From CBDFGK01 sp965247075 (lineage in GTDB: Bacteria > Pseudomonadota > Gammaproteobacteria > Pseudomonadales > Halieaceae): a stretch of DNA of 64,000 nucleotides. Made by a program: the position numbers and the translations under genes. The stretch is taken from contig CBDFGK010000003.1 in the NCBI GenBank assembly GCA_965247075.1, positions 1,736,001 through 1,800,000 on the forward strand, written 5' to 3'. The stretch's first letter is position 1; each line of letters begins with the position of its first letter. Below are positions 8,563-16,610 of the stretch, piece by piece. The notes beneath the pieces were generated by a model. It did no database searches. It had not been told where the DNA came from and saw nothing but the letters and a program-made list of their open reading frames with translations.

Positions 8563-10116
8563 ATGATTTCACTACCCTCCATGATTGTTCGAGCCGCCCG
8601 GCTCAACCCCAATGGCATCGCTACCCGTTATGGCGAGCGACAATACAACTGGCAGCAATTGCAGGAACGAATTGCCAGGCTGGCGGCGGGGCTGCAAACC
8701 TTCAGTCTGGAAGTCGGCGATCGCGTCGGCATTCTCAGTCTCAACAGCGATCGCTACTACGAGTCAGTATTTGCCATTCCCTGGGCGGGTTTTGCCATGG
8801 TGCCACTCAATACCCGTTGGGCGCTGCCGGAAAATAGCTACGCGGTCTCCGACTCTGGCACCCGGGTGTTGTTGTTCGATGATGCTTTCGCAGCACAGGC
8901 ACAAACACTATTGGCCGAGCAGAAGCTGTTACTGGCCATTATCTATATGGGTGATGGGGAATGTCCTGAGGGAGCTGTTTCCTATGATGGATTGATAGAG
9001 AGTCATGCGCCAGTGCCTGTATCTGCGCGTGGCGGCGACGAAATGGCGGGAATATTTTATACCGGCGGTACCACCGGTTTTCCCAAGGGGGTAATGCAAT
9101 CGCACGCTGCTATCTGGTCCAGCGCCATCGGGGTGGTGTCGGAAGTTGCCATGAGTCGAGATGATATATACCTGCATGTGGCGCCGATGTTTCATATGGC
9201 GGACTTCGCTGGCTCGATGAATACCACGCTGCGCGGCGCCGCCCATGTAATTTTGCAGTCCTTTGATCCCGCGGCCGTGCTTGCCACTATAGCCGGCGAG
9301 AAAATCACCCATGTGCTGATGGTGCCGGCCATGATCAAAATGCTGCTCAACCATCCCCAGGCGGCAACGGCCGATGTATCCTCGTTGAAATGTATCATCT
9401 ATGGCGCCTCGCCCATGCCGGTTGCAGTGCTGGAACAGTGTCTGGACTTGTGGCCCCATGTGGGATTGGTGCAGGCCTATGGGCAGACAGAATTGGCGCC
9501 GGTGGCAACTGTATTGCCGATCACTGACCACGTAAAAGGCGGCGCCAGGCTACAGTCGGCCGGTGTGCCAACCGTGGTTACCGATATGCGCATCGTCGCC
9601 GAGGATGGCAGTGATTGTGCGACCGGCATCGCCGGTGAAATCGTGGTGCGTGGACCCCACACCATGATTGGCTATTGGCATAAGCCGGAACAAACCGCCA
9701 AGGCCCTGCAGGATGGATGGGTGTTTACCGGAGATGCGGGTTACCTGGATGAAGACGGTTATCTGTTCATCGTCGATCGGGTTAAAGACATGGTGGTGAC
9801 CGGCGGTGAGAACGTGTTTACCACTGAAGTGGAGAATGCGGTTATCAGTCACGACGCGGTGTTGGACGTTGCTGTGATAGGCATACCCCACGAGGAGTGG
9901 GGAGAAGCGGTGCATGCCATCGTCATTTTGCACGAGGGCGTCGCTGTGTCGGAGCGGGAGTTGATAGAGCACTGCCGCGCGCAAATCGCCGGCTACAAGT
10001 TGCCCAAGTCAGTGAGCTTTCGCGAGGAACCGCTGCCCCTGTCCGGCGCCGGCAAAGTACTCAAGACCGAGTTGCGCAAGCCCTACTGGGAAGGCCGTGA
10101 CCGCCAGGTGAACTAG
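8563..10116 (+). CDS. Fatty-acid/carboxylate-CoA ligase (acyl-CoA synthetase)
   Basis: A 517-residue member of the AMP-binding superfamily, which activates a carboxylic acid to its CoA thioester via an acyl-adenylate. The P-loop-like signature YTGGTTGFPKG is near residue 166. YGQTE, the TGD core motif (VFTGDAGYLDEDG) and the hinge DRVKDMVVTGGENV follow, then a C-terminal lysine motif (SGAGKVLKTELR). The ATG at 8563 has AGGAGA nearby and gives the usual N-terminus. It probably activates side-chain acids feeding the beta-oxidation-like enzymes coded nearby. Confidence 0.93.
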   Translation: MISLPSMIVRAARLNPNGIATRYGERQYNWQQLQERIARLAAGLQTFSLEVGDRVGILSLNSDRYYESVFAIPWAGFAMVPLNTRWALPENSYAVSDSGTRVLLFDDAFAAQAQTLLAEQKLLLAIIYMGDGECPEGAVSYDGLIESHAPVPVSARGGDEMAGIFYTGGTTGFPKGVMQSHAAIWSSAIGVVSEVAMSRDDIYLHVAPMFHMADFAGSMNTTLRGAAHVILQSFDPAAVLATIAGEKITHVLMVPAMIKMLLNHPQAATADVSSLKCIIYGASPMPVAVLEQCLDLWPHVGLVQAYGQTELAPVATVLPITDHVKGGARLQSAGVPTVVTDMRIVAEDGSDCATGIAGEIVVRGPHTMIGYWHKPEQTAKALQDGWVFTGDAGYLDEDGYLFIVDRVKDMVVTGGENVFTTEVENAVISHDAVLDVAVIGIPHEEWGEAVHAIVILHEGVAVSERELIEHCRAQIAGYKLPKSVSFREEPLPLSGAGKVLKTELRKPYWEGRDRQVN

Positions 10117-10180
10117 GGTCCGGTCACGACCGACGCCGGCCAGCAGGGTGTAGAATTTCTGCACGCTATATGCCCCGCGA

Positions 10181-11266
10181 TTACAGTGAAACCACATAGG
10201 CCTGGTCGGGGCTGGCGCCGGCGCGCACGGTTTCAAAAGTGGCTTTTACACCCTCTGCGCCGGTCGGGTGGTTAATACTGACCCAGCCATCCACGACGCC
10301 CAGCAATTGCTGCCAGGCTTTGGCGAGCTCTTGCCGGTACTTCTCTGTTCCCCACTCCTGAGTGCGTTTCTGCATTTGGGTGGGAGCAAAAAACATGGTG
10401 GGCCTGGCGCCGGGTAAGGTCTTTGGGTCCTGTCCGTCGCGAGCATCCCAGTGAGTGATACCAACCCCGCAACTGCATAACATATTGTCCTGAAAGTGGT
10501 TGTGCAGTTTGCTCAGCACCTGGCGATTGCCCGCCATATCTACAAAAGCCACTAACTCGGAGCTGTCCAGCGCTTCGATGTCGTCGTAGCACACCACCTG
10601 GTCGTAGATGCCCATGTTCTCGACAAAACCTTTGTTGGCGGGAGAGGTGAGACCAACCACTTTAACGTCACGATTTTTGTGCAACAAAAAGCCCAGCCCG
10701 AAGGCAGTCTTGCTGGAGGCGCTGGAGAGAATGACAGTTTTTGCGCCAAATACATCGTTGTCGTACAGATAGTCGTCCAATACGAAGGAGGTAGCGAACA
10801 GGGGCCGGTAAACCATCTGGTGATCGTCGAAGGCTGGATCAAAGCCATTTTCTGCGGTCATCAGCGAATACTGGTTGTAAACCGGCGACAAGGCGGCGCG
10901 GTTGGCGGCGCTGTCGCTAAAGCCGCGTTCATTGACATGCGCGGGAGACACCACCAGGTAGCCGGCCATGGGGAAGTAGCCGTAATAGCGATCGCCGGCC
11001 TTCAGTTGTGTATTGTTGCTATTTAGCACGGTGCCTATTCCCCACACGGGAATACGGCCCCAGCCCTCGCTGGCCGGGAAAAATTGCCAATACCCCAGCA
11101 TGTCACCGGCCACGCCATAGGTAATATTGTTGGCGGTGAGCGCAAAGTGATCTACCGACAGCAGCGCCTCAGCGGCGGCGAGTTTCACAGTGTCTGCATC
11201 GGGCAGGGCAATGGTTTGGGTGTTGCTGAGGTCGTCGCGCTGAACTTCAAAACAGTAGTGGCCCAT
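10181..11266 (-). CDS. DUF2855 family protein
   Basis: A 361-residue protein of DUF2855. The family resembles medium-chain dehydrogenase/quinone reductases: here a GroES-like half (residues 1 to about 150, with GDRYYGYFPM) precedes a Rossmann-like half (SSASSKTAFGLGFLL, then VVGLTSP). The family has no firmly known reaction and often sits in lipid or steroid catabolism loci. It is transcribed towards the acyl-CoA synthetase gene (convergent) and away from the thioesterase gene. Confidence 0.88.
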   Translation of the reverse strand: MGHYCFEVQRDDLSNTQTIALPDADTVKLAAAEALLSVDHFALTANNITYGVAGDMLGYWQFFPASEGWGRIPVWGIGTVLNSNNTQLKAGDRYYGYFPMAGYLVVSPAHVNERGFSDSAANRAALSPVYNQYSLMTAENGFDPAFDDHQMVYRPLFATSFVLDDYLYDNDVFGAKTVILSSASSKTAFGLGFLLHKNRDVKVVGLTSPANKGFVENMGIYDQVVCYDDIEALDSSELVAFVDMAGNRQVLSKLHNHFQDNMLCSCGVGITHWDARDGQDPKTLPGARPTMFFAPTQMQKRTQEWGTEKYRQELAKAWQQLLGVVDGWVSINHPTGAEGVKATFETVRAGASPDQAYVVSL

Positions 11267-11424
11267 GGCTGCCGGCTCCGAGGGTAGTCAATAGTGGACT
11301 GGAAGAGTACTTTTTCCCGAGCCAGATGGAAACACCTAGCGTTGATGGTTTACCCAGGTGACCTAAAAGCCAAAGAATTGTTGGGCGCCTTCACCCCGCG
11401 GCACTAGCCCTTTACTATGAGCTT

Positions 11425-12069
11425 ATGAACAGCTCAGACCCGGCTCACAGCGAATTACTGGAACAACTCAACGAGGATGCCGCGCGCCTGATCGAGCACT
11501 TGCGTTGCAGCCATGCGCCGGTGGAGGTAATCACCGCTGCCGGCGGGCATATCCAGAAGGCTCTGCAAGTACTGGCGCCCCACTTGCAGCAGGGGCAGGG
11601 CTGGTCGACAATCTCCATCGCCGGCGATACACCGGGCATCGCCTGGACAGATGATGATCTTACCGCCTGTATGCCCTACAGCCCGGTGTCCGGCAAGCGC
11701 AATCCGATCGCGCCGCCAATCCGCATGTGGCGGCAGGGCGAAGAGGTGGGTGGAGAGGTGGTTTTTTCACCCAGTTATGCAGGCCCGCCAGACAGTGTGC
11801 ACGGTGGCATCATTGCCGCGGTGTTTGACGAACTGCTGTCCATGGCCAATGTGATTAGTGGCAGGGCGGGGTTCACCGGTACCCTCAGCGTTCGCTATCA
11901 CCGGAAAACGCCGCTCGATACTCCCATCGAGCTGTGGGCCCGCAACGAAACCAATGAGGGTCGCAAGCAGTTGAGTCGGGCGGAGTTTCGGGTCAACGGC
12001 GAGCTTACCGCCAGTGCCGAGGGCTTGTTCATCTGCGCAGCTAAGTTGGGGGATATACCCGAGCTTTGA
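11425..12069 (+). CDS. PaaI-like hotdog-fold thioesterase
   Basis: A 214-residue protein. The C-terminal two thirds hold a hotdog domain with the diagnostic segment GPPDSVHGGIIAAVFDE, where HGG and the acidic residue in the following helix form the active site. It probably hydrolyses acyl-CoA thioesters. The N-terminal 70 residues are helical and less conserved. The start at 11425 follows a 158-bp gap that separates it from the divergent DUF2855 gene and presumably holds both promoters. Confidence 0.87.
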   Translation: MNSSDPAHSELLEQLNEDAARLIEHLRCSHAPVEVITAAGGHIQKALQVLAPHLQQGQGWSTISIAGDTPGIAWTDDDLTACMPYSPVSGKRNPIAPPIRMWRQGEEVGGEVVFSPSYAGPPDSVHGGIIAAVFDELLSMANVISGRAGFTGTLSVRYHRKTPLDTPIELWARNETNEGRKQLSRAEFRVNGELTASAEGLFICAAKLGDIPEL

Positions 12070-12234
12070 TTCCTTCGCCCCTACAGGCACTTGATCCGTA
12101 TGCGAAGTAGAGCATCAATCCTCCGGACAGTTAACGCCCAGCAAATTTATTGCTTTAGCGCATACAGCCAATTAGTCTGTTACTCACGGTGTTATACACC
12201 GGATAAACGCGACTGAAGAATGGGAGCAGCAGAT

Positions 12235-12642
12235 ATGAAGTTTACCGGTGGATGTTATTGCAAGCAGGTTCGGTATGAGGCTGAAGGAGAACCGATAATG
12301 CGGGGCCAGTGTCACTGCCGTGAATGTCAGTATATTTCCGGCGGTTCAGCCAATGTCATTATCGCCATGCCCAAGGACGGTTTCAGGTATACCCGGGGTG
12401 AGCCCAAGCCTTTCCAGCGTACTGATATCGACAACGCCGTGGTCCGCGAGTTTTGCGGCAATTGCGGCACGCCGATAACCAGCTTGCCCGGCAGCATGCC
12501 AGACATGGTGATTATCAAGGTCGGTACCATGGACGATCCGGCCGAGTTTGGTGAGCCGGACATGGCCTTTTACTGCATAGAAAAACAGAAGTTTCACTAC
12601 CTGCCCGAGGGCATGACCACTTTTGAGCGCTTCCCCGGTTAG
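12235..12642 (+). CDS. GFA / Mss4-like zinc-binding protein
   Basis: A 135-residue protein of the glutathione-dependent formaldehyde-activating (GFA) family. The fold's zinc-binding cysteines are visible as GGCYCKQVRYEAEG, GQCHCRECQ and FCGNCGTPI. Members are annotated as S-(hydroxymethyl)glutathione synthase, but most have unknown function. The ATG at 12235 is preferred over 12220 because it gives the family N-terminus MKFTGGCYC and has GGGAG about ten bases upstream. Confidence 0.9.
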   Translation: MKFTGGCYCKQVRYEAEGEPIMRGQCHCRECQYISGGSANVIIAMPKDGFRYTRGEPKPFQRTDIDNAVVREFCGNCGTPITSLPGSMPDMVIIKVGTMDDPAEFGEPDMAFYCIEKQKFHYLPEGMTTFERFPG

Positions 12643-12825
12643 CAAAGAGCAGGGTATCGCAGTGGGCGCTTTTGTGGAGTGTGATGAAGCCTGCCTGTTA
12701 GCCGGTTGGCATCCGCATACGCGGCCATCGTCTGCATCAGCGCAGCCGTTTTGAAAAGATTGCTGGACGCTGGTACTACCTGGATGGGGAGCATCTGTAG
12801 CGGCAGTACAGGGCCAACTGCTGAG

Positions 12826-13260
12826 CTACTCCTGCTGCACCAACATCCACTGGCTAATGAGCTGCATGGCCTGCATGTGCCCGTCAGTCATTCCCTCTGA
12901 ACACACGAAACCATGCCTCTCGCTATTGAATAGCTGGTGCAGGCAGGGGATGCCGGCGCTATCCAGCTTGGCCGCATACTGCGCACCTTCATCGCGCAGT
13001 GGGTCCAGCCCCGCAGTGATTACCAGGGCCGGGGGTAATGCGGCCGGCAAGTCTTCAAACAGAGGGGTCGCCAGGGGGCCAATCGCACCTTCACGAGCCG
13101 TACTGTTGCCGGATAGGGTGCGTAGTGGCGCACCGCCGGGTAGATCAGGATTTGCCCAGCCAGGCCGCCATCGCCCGCTTCGCACAAATGATCAGTGGGA
13201 CATGGGTGATGGGCTTCAGATGGGAATGGCCGCCGGCGGCAATACCATCAACATGGACCA
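12826..13260 (-). pseudogene. Alpha/beta-hydrolase (HSL-type esterase) remnant
   Basis: The minus strand encodes the C-terminal end of a hormone-sensitive-lipase-type esterase: ALVITAGLDPLRDEG (catalytic Asp region) and ERHGF (catalytic His). Upstream, GLAGQILIYPA is visible in a different frame, so the gene is frameshifted, and the N-terminal half with the GDSAG nucleophile motif is missing. I read this as a decayed gene. A second small remnant of the same family is at 25841-25975. Confidence 0.7.
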
Positions 13261-13360
13261 GTGTTTTATTACTGTGGATGCAGCTTGATTGGAATTGGGT
13301 TTATTTAGCATCCACCCGCGCATTTTTCCGATTTACAATAGCAAGGAGAGAAAATCAAAA

Positions 13361-13389
13361 ATACACCAATATTTGCGATATTGGTGTAT
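13361..13389. promoter_or_regulatory. Palindromic operator of the vapBC module
   Basis: A perfect inverted repeat with two 12-bp arms (ATACACCAATAT and its complement) around TTGCG, 43 bp upstream of the vapB start. Type II antitoxins of this kind bind such palindromes to repress their own operon, so this is the likely autoregulatory site. The second arm overlaps a plausible -10 element. Confidence 0.75.
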
Positions 13390-13432
13390 AGTTTCTGCAG
13401 GTTCGGCCTTGCAACTTGCGGGAGCGTTTGAA

Positions 13433-13648
13433 ATGGAGTCGGTGATGCAGCGAACCAATATCGTCCTGGACATGAAGCTGGTGTCTGCCGGCCTAGAGGC
13501 AACCGGCCTGAAGAGCAGGCGTGAACTGGTGGACTTCGCGCTGCGAGAATTACTAAGGCACTCTGAGCAACGTAAACTTCTTGCATTAATGGGTGATGTC
13601 GTGTGGCAGGGTGACCTCGAGGCCATGAGACAGGGTAGGGGCCAGTGA
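13433..13648 (+). CDS. vapB: VapB-type antitoxin
   Basis: A 71-residue protein starting MESVMQRTNIVLD, typical of ribbon-helix-helix antitoxins that pair with PIN toxins (DUF2191-like). The N-terminal strand TNIVLD binds DNA and is followed by helices with GLKSRRELVDFALREL. The C-terminal 20 residues should bind the toxin. Two in-frame ATGs exist (13433 and 13445); the first has GGAG at suitable distance. The stop overlaps the toxin start (GTGA). Confidence 0.88.
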   Translation: MESVMQRTNIVLDMKLVSAGLEATGLKSRRELVDFALRELLRHSEQRKLLALMGDVVWQGDLEAMRQGRGQ

Positions 13649-14034
13649 TCCTTGTCGATACCACTGTTTGGATCGACTTCTTCGCGGGGAGAGAGCTGCC
13701 GCACGTGCTGAAAATGCGGGATTTGATCCTGGACGATGCCAGCCTCGCCATCTGTGGCGTGATCTTGACCGAGGTGCTGCAAGGATTACCGGATGACAAA
13801 ACGTTCGCGCGGGTTGAGCAGAGCTTCAGGCCCCTGATCAGTTTGCCGATGGCGGATGTTGTGTTCGTGAGAGCAGCAACGATCTACCGGGGGTTGCGTA
13901 AGAAGGGTGTGACGATTCGTAAGTCCAATGATTGCATGATTGCTGCTACCGCACTGCAGTACGATTGTGAGCTATTACATAATGACAAGGACTTCACGCA
14001 GATTTCAGCCGTCTGTCCATTGCGTATAGCGTGA
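13645..14034 (+). CDS. vapC: VapC-type PIN-domain ribonuclease toxin
   Basis: A 129-residue PIN-domain protein. The metal-binding acidic residues are in place: D5 (ILVDTTVWIDFF), E43 (LTEVLQG), D96 (KSNDCMIAATA) and D114 (LHNDKDF). VapC toxins cleave tRNA or rRNA when free of VapB. The GTG start overlaps the antitoxin stop, so expression is coupled. It appears intact. Confidence 0.92.
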   Translation: MILVDTTVWIDFFAGRELPHVLKMRDLILDDASLAICGVILTEVLQGLPDDKTFARVEQSFRPLISLPMADVVFVRAATIYRGLRKKGVTIRKSNDCMIAATALQYDCELLHNDKDFTQISAVCPLRIA

Positions 14035-14202
14035 TTCATAGAACATCAAGCCGGGAGAACTGCAGTGAGCAGAGCGGCATGGCTGGACCAGGTCCAGAAA
14101 GACATCATCGATGCCGATAGACCAGCACCGCCTGTTTCACGATACTGCAGCGGCAGTCTACCGTTGGTAATATTGTTTGAGATAAGCAACAGGAGAAACA
14201 CG

Positions 14203-14628
14203 GTGATTGAAGACAATTTGGAGAAATGGCACGCCCACCTACGGGGTGAACTGCCAGGTGGGCTGGATGAGTTATTGGACGACGATGTGGTGTTCTACTC
14301 GCCGGTGGTGTTTACGCCCCAGCGAGGCAAGGATCTCACCAAGCTCTATCTCAGCGCTGCGGGCAACACCTTTAGTGAAGGCGATGCAGACAAAGCGCCG
14401 GGTAAGGGGGCGTCAAATTTTCGCTATACCAAGGAAGTTGTTGGCGGAGACCATATCGTACTGGAGTTTGAATTCGAGCTTGAGGGCAAGTACATCAACG
14501 GTGTGGACATCATCACCTGGAATGACGCGGGCAAAATTATCGAATTCAAGGTCATGATTCGCCCGCTGCAGGCCGTCAATATGGTGCATGCCCAGATGCA
14601 GGCCATGCTGGAGAAAATGCAGGGCTAA
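14203..14628 (+). CDS. SnoaL-like / NTF2-fold protein
   Basis: A 141-residue NTF2-like protein with LEKWHAHLRGELP, LDELLDDDVVFYSPVVF and TKLYLSAAGNTF, found widely in gammaproteobacteria near lipid-degradation genes. The GTG at 14203 is chosen because AGGAGA lies eight bases upstream and the family begins there; an ATG-like start at 14065 would add 46 unrelated residues. Function is unknown. Confidence 0.82.
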   Translation: MIEDNLEKWHAHLRGELPGGLDELLDDDVVFYSPVVFTPQRGKDLTKLYLSAAGNTFSEGDADKAPGKGASNFRYTKEVVGGDHIVLEFEFELEGKYINGVDIITWNDAGKIIEFKVMIRPLQAVNMVHAQMQAMLEKMQG

Positions 14629-14646
14629 AGCCGCCAGGCGCCCGCT

Positions 14647-16482
14647 TCAGGACGCCTTTACGCGCTCAATCCATTTGTCGATCTTGTCCGCAAGGATGTA
14701 CAGGGGCACCTGTCCGTCTTTGAGTACTTCATCATGAAACCGGCGAATATCGAACTGTTCGCCCAGTGCAGCGCGGGCCTGTTCACGTATCTCGACGATT
14801 TTCAGCTTGCCCACCAGGTAGGCGGTGGCCTGCCCGGGCATGACGATATAGCGTTCGATGGCCTTGGTGGAGTCGTACACCGAGTTGGGGGTGTTAAATA
14901 CCAGATAATCGATGGCTTCCTGCCGGGTCCAGCGCTTGTGATGTATGCCGGTGTCCACTACCAGACGGCAGGCGCGCCACAACTCCATGGCCAGGCGCCC
15001 GAAATCAGAGTAGGGGTCAGAGTAAAAACCCATCTCCTTGGGTATCATCTCGCTGTACAGGCCCCAGCCTTCGGTATAGGCGGTGAAACTGGTGAATTTC
15101 TGGAATTCGGGCACGTCATCCAGTTCTACGGTGATAGCCCGCTGCATGTGATGACCCGGAACGCCCTCGTGGTAGGCCAGTGCCTCCAACTGATAGATGG
15201 GCATGGAGTTCATGTCATACAGATTGGCGTAGTAGTAGCCCGGCCGCGAACCGTCGGCGGCGGGGTATTGGTAAAAGGCCTTGCCGGCGGAGCGCTCGCG
15301 AAACGATTCCACACGTTTTACCACCAGCTCAGCCTTGGGCAGTATGCCAAAAGCTTCCGGCAGGCGGTCGCGCATAATAGCAATGACCTCGGTAGCCTTG
15401 GCCAGGTAGCGCTCGCGACCCGCTTCATCATTGGCATAGTAGAACTGTGGGTCTTCGCGCATAAATACGAAGAACTCTGTCAGTGTTTGCTGGAACCCCA
15501 CCTGTTGCATGATGGCGCGCATCTCGGCGTGGATGCGATCCACTTCGCGCAGGCCGATGTTGTGAATCTCTGCTGCGCTCAGGTCCGTGGTGGTGAAATA
15601 GTTAAGTCGCTCGGCGTAAAAGGCATCCCCATTGGGCATCTTCCAGACGCCATTTTCGGCGGGAGCCTCTGCGCCCAGGCGCTCAAACTCGACGATCAGG
15701 CGCTGATAGGCAGGTGCAACTGACTGTAGCAGCGCCTGTTTTGCGGCCAGTTGTAGCTGCTGGGCCTGTTCAGGTGAAATGTCCAGACCGGCAATCCCGG
15801 TTTTGATGTCGGCCCAGATGGCGGAGTCTTCTCCATCGTCAAAGGGCGCGCCACTTATGGTATTGCGCGCCGTGCTTACCATTTGTGGGTAGGACCAGGC
15901 CGGCAGGTAGACCTTGATCGCTGCGCCCAGTTGCATCTGCTCGATGGTCTGGTTCAGGTAGTCACTGGCGGCGTGCAGCCTGGCAATGTAATTTTCTGCG
16001 TCCTCAACTGACTGTACCGGGTGCATATTGATCAGGTAGGTGGGAATGGCAGTGTGGGGGCCACGATACTGGGTGATCGGGTACTTGTGGTGACGCCAAT
16101 CATCCGAGGCGATGCCGCGTATCAATTGTTGCTCGAACAACTGCCAGGACAAGTCCTCGGCGGCGCTGAGCTGACTGCGATCGAACTGCTGCAGACTGTT
16201 GAGGCGCTGCTCCTCAAGCGTGCGATAAGCGTCCAGGAAGATCTCTCCCATGGGGTTCCACTCTCTATCGTTGTCGTGATAGCCGCGGCGACTGGCGGTG
16301 GCGGGAAACAGCGCCATATCTTCGGCGTAGCTGTCGTCGAGAAATTGCCGGAAAGATGCAGAGGTGGTGTTTTCTGCAGCGGCGGAAGCATTGGTTTCAG
16401 GCCCGTCCCTGGCGCAGGCGGCAAGCAGGCAAAGTGCAGCGACTATCACCGCAGTGAGGCGAATAGGGGAGGCTTTATTCAT
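14647..16482 (-). CDS. DUF885 lipoprotein (putative metallopeptidase)
   Basis: A 611-residue DUF885 protein with a lipoprotein signal (VAALCLLAAC, Cys23). The gluzincin-like motif HEGVPGHH (about residues 435-442) with the downstream AYTEGWGLYSE supplies the zinc ligands and catalytic Glu expected of this family, thought to be periplasmic peptidases. The ATG at 16482 starts a proper signal peptide; the longer reading from 16527 would run into the 39-bp repeat described separately. That repeat carries a TATACT hexamer that may be part of this gene's promoter. Confidence 0.9.
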   Translation of the reverse strand: MNKASPIRLTAVIVAALCLLAACARDGPETNASAAAENTTSASFRQFLDDSYAEDMALFPATASRRGYHDNDREWNPMGEIFLDAYRTLEEQRLNSLQQFDRSQLSAAEDLSWQLFEQQLIRGIASDDWRHHKYPITQYRGPHTAIPTYLINMHPVQSVEDAENYIARLHAASDYLNQTIEQMQLGAAIKVYLPAWSYPQMVSTARNTISGAPFDDGEDSAIWADIKTGIAGLDISPEQAQQLQLAAKQALLQSVAPAYQRLIVEFERLGAEAPAENGVWKMPNGDAFYAERLNYFTTTDLSAAEIHNIGLREVDRIHAEMRAIMQQVGFQQTLTEFFVFMREDPQFYYANDEAGRERYLAKATEVIAIMRDRLPEAFGILPKAELVVKRVESFRERSAGKAFYQYPAADGSRPGYYYANLYDMNSMPIYQLEALAYHEGVPGHHMQRAITVELDDVPEFQKFTSFTAYTEGWGLYSEMIPKEMGFYSDPYSDFGRLAMELWRACRLVVDTGIHHKRWTRQEAIDYLVFNTPNSVYDSTKAIERYIVMPGQATAYLVGKLKIVEIREQARAALGEQFDIRRFHDEVLKDGQVPLYILADKIDKWIERVKAS

Positions 16483-16498
16483 GACAGCGAATTCCATA

Positions 16499-16537
16499 AA
16501 AAAACTGTACGACGAGTATACCTGCAACTAATACCTA
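16499..16537. repeat. 39-bp direct repeat, copy 1 (left boundary of two-gene cassette)
   Basis: Exact 39-bp match to 19885-19923, beginning AAAAAACTGTACGACGAG. It lies just upstream of the DUF885 gene on the minus strand. Read on that strand, it contains TATACT, a good -10 hexamer. The two copies bracket 3.35 kb that holds two minus-strand genes. Confidence 0.9.
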
Positions 16538-16610
16538 ACTCGATATGAAATATCAATTTCAAAGTCGTCTCTCTCAATAGCTGAAGTTACGTACAATGCG
16601 ACCTCAGGTT

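Noticed and set aside
15013..15027. GGGGTCAGAGTAAAA inside the DUF885 gene
   Set aside because: Matches the REP-like core, but lies in conserved coding sequence (FYSDPYSDFG) with no second arm, so probably chance.
14734..15723. Plus-strand frame of 329 codons opposite the DUF885 gene
   Set aside because: Shadow frame; the DUF885 protein on the minus strand has signal peptide and zinc motif.
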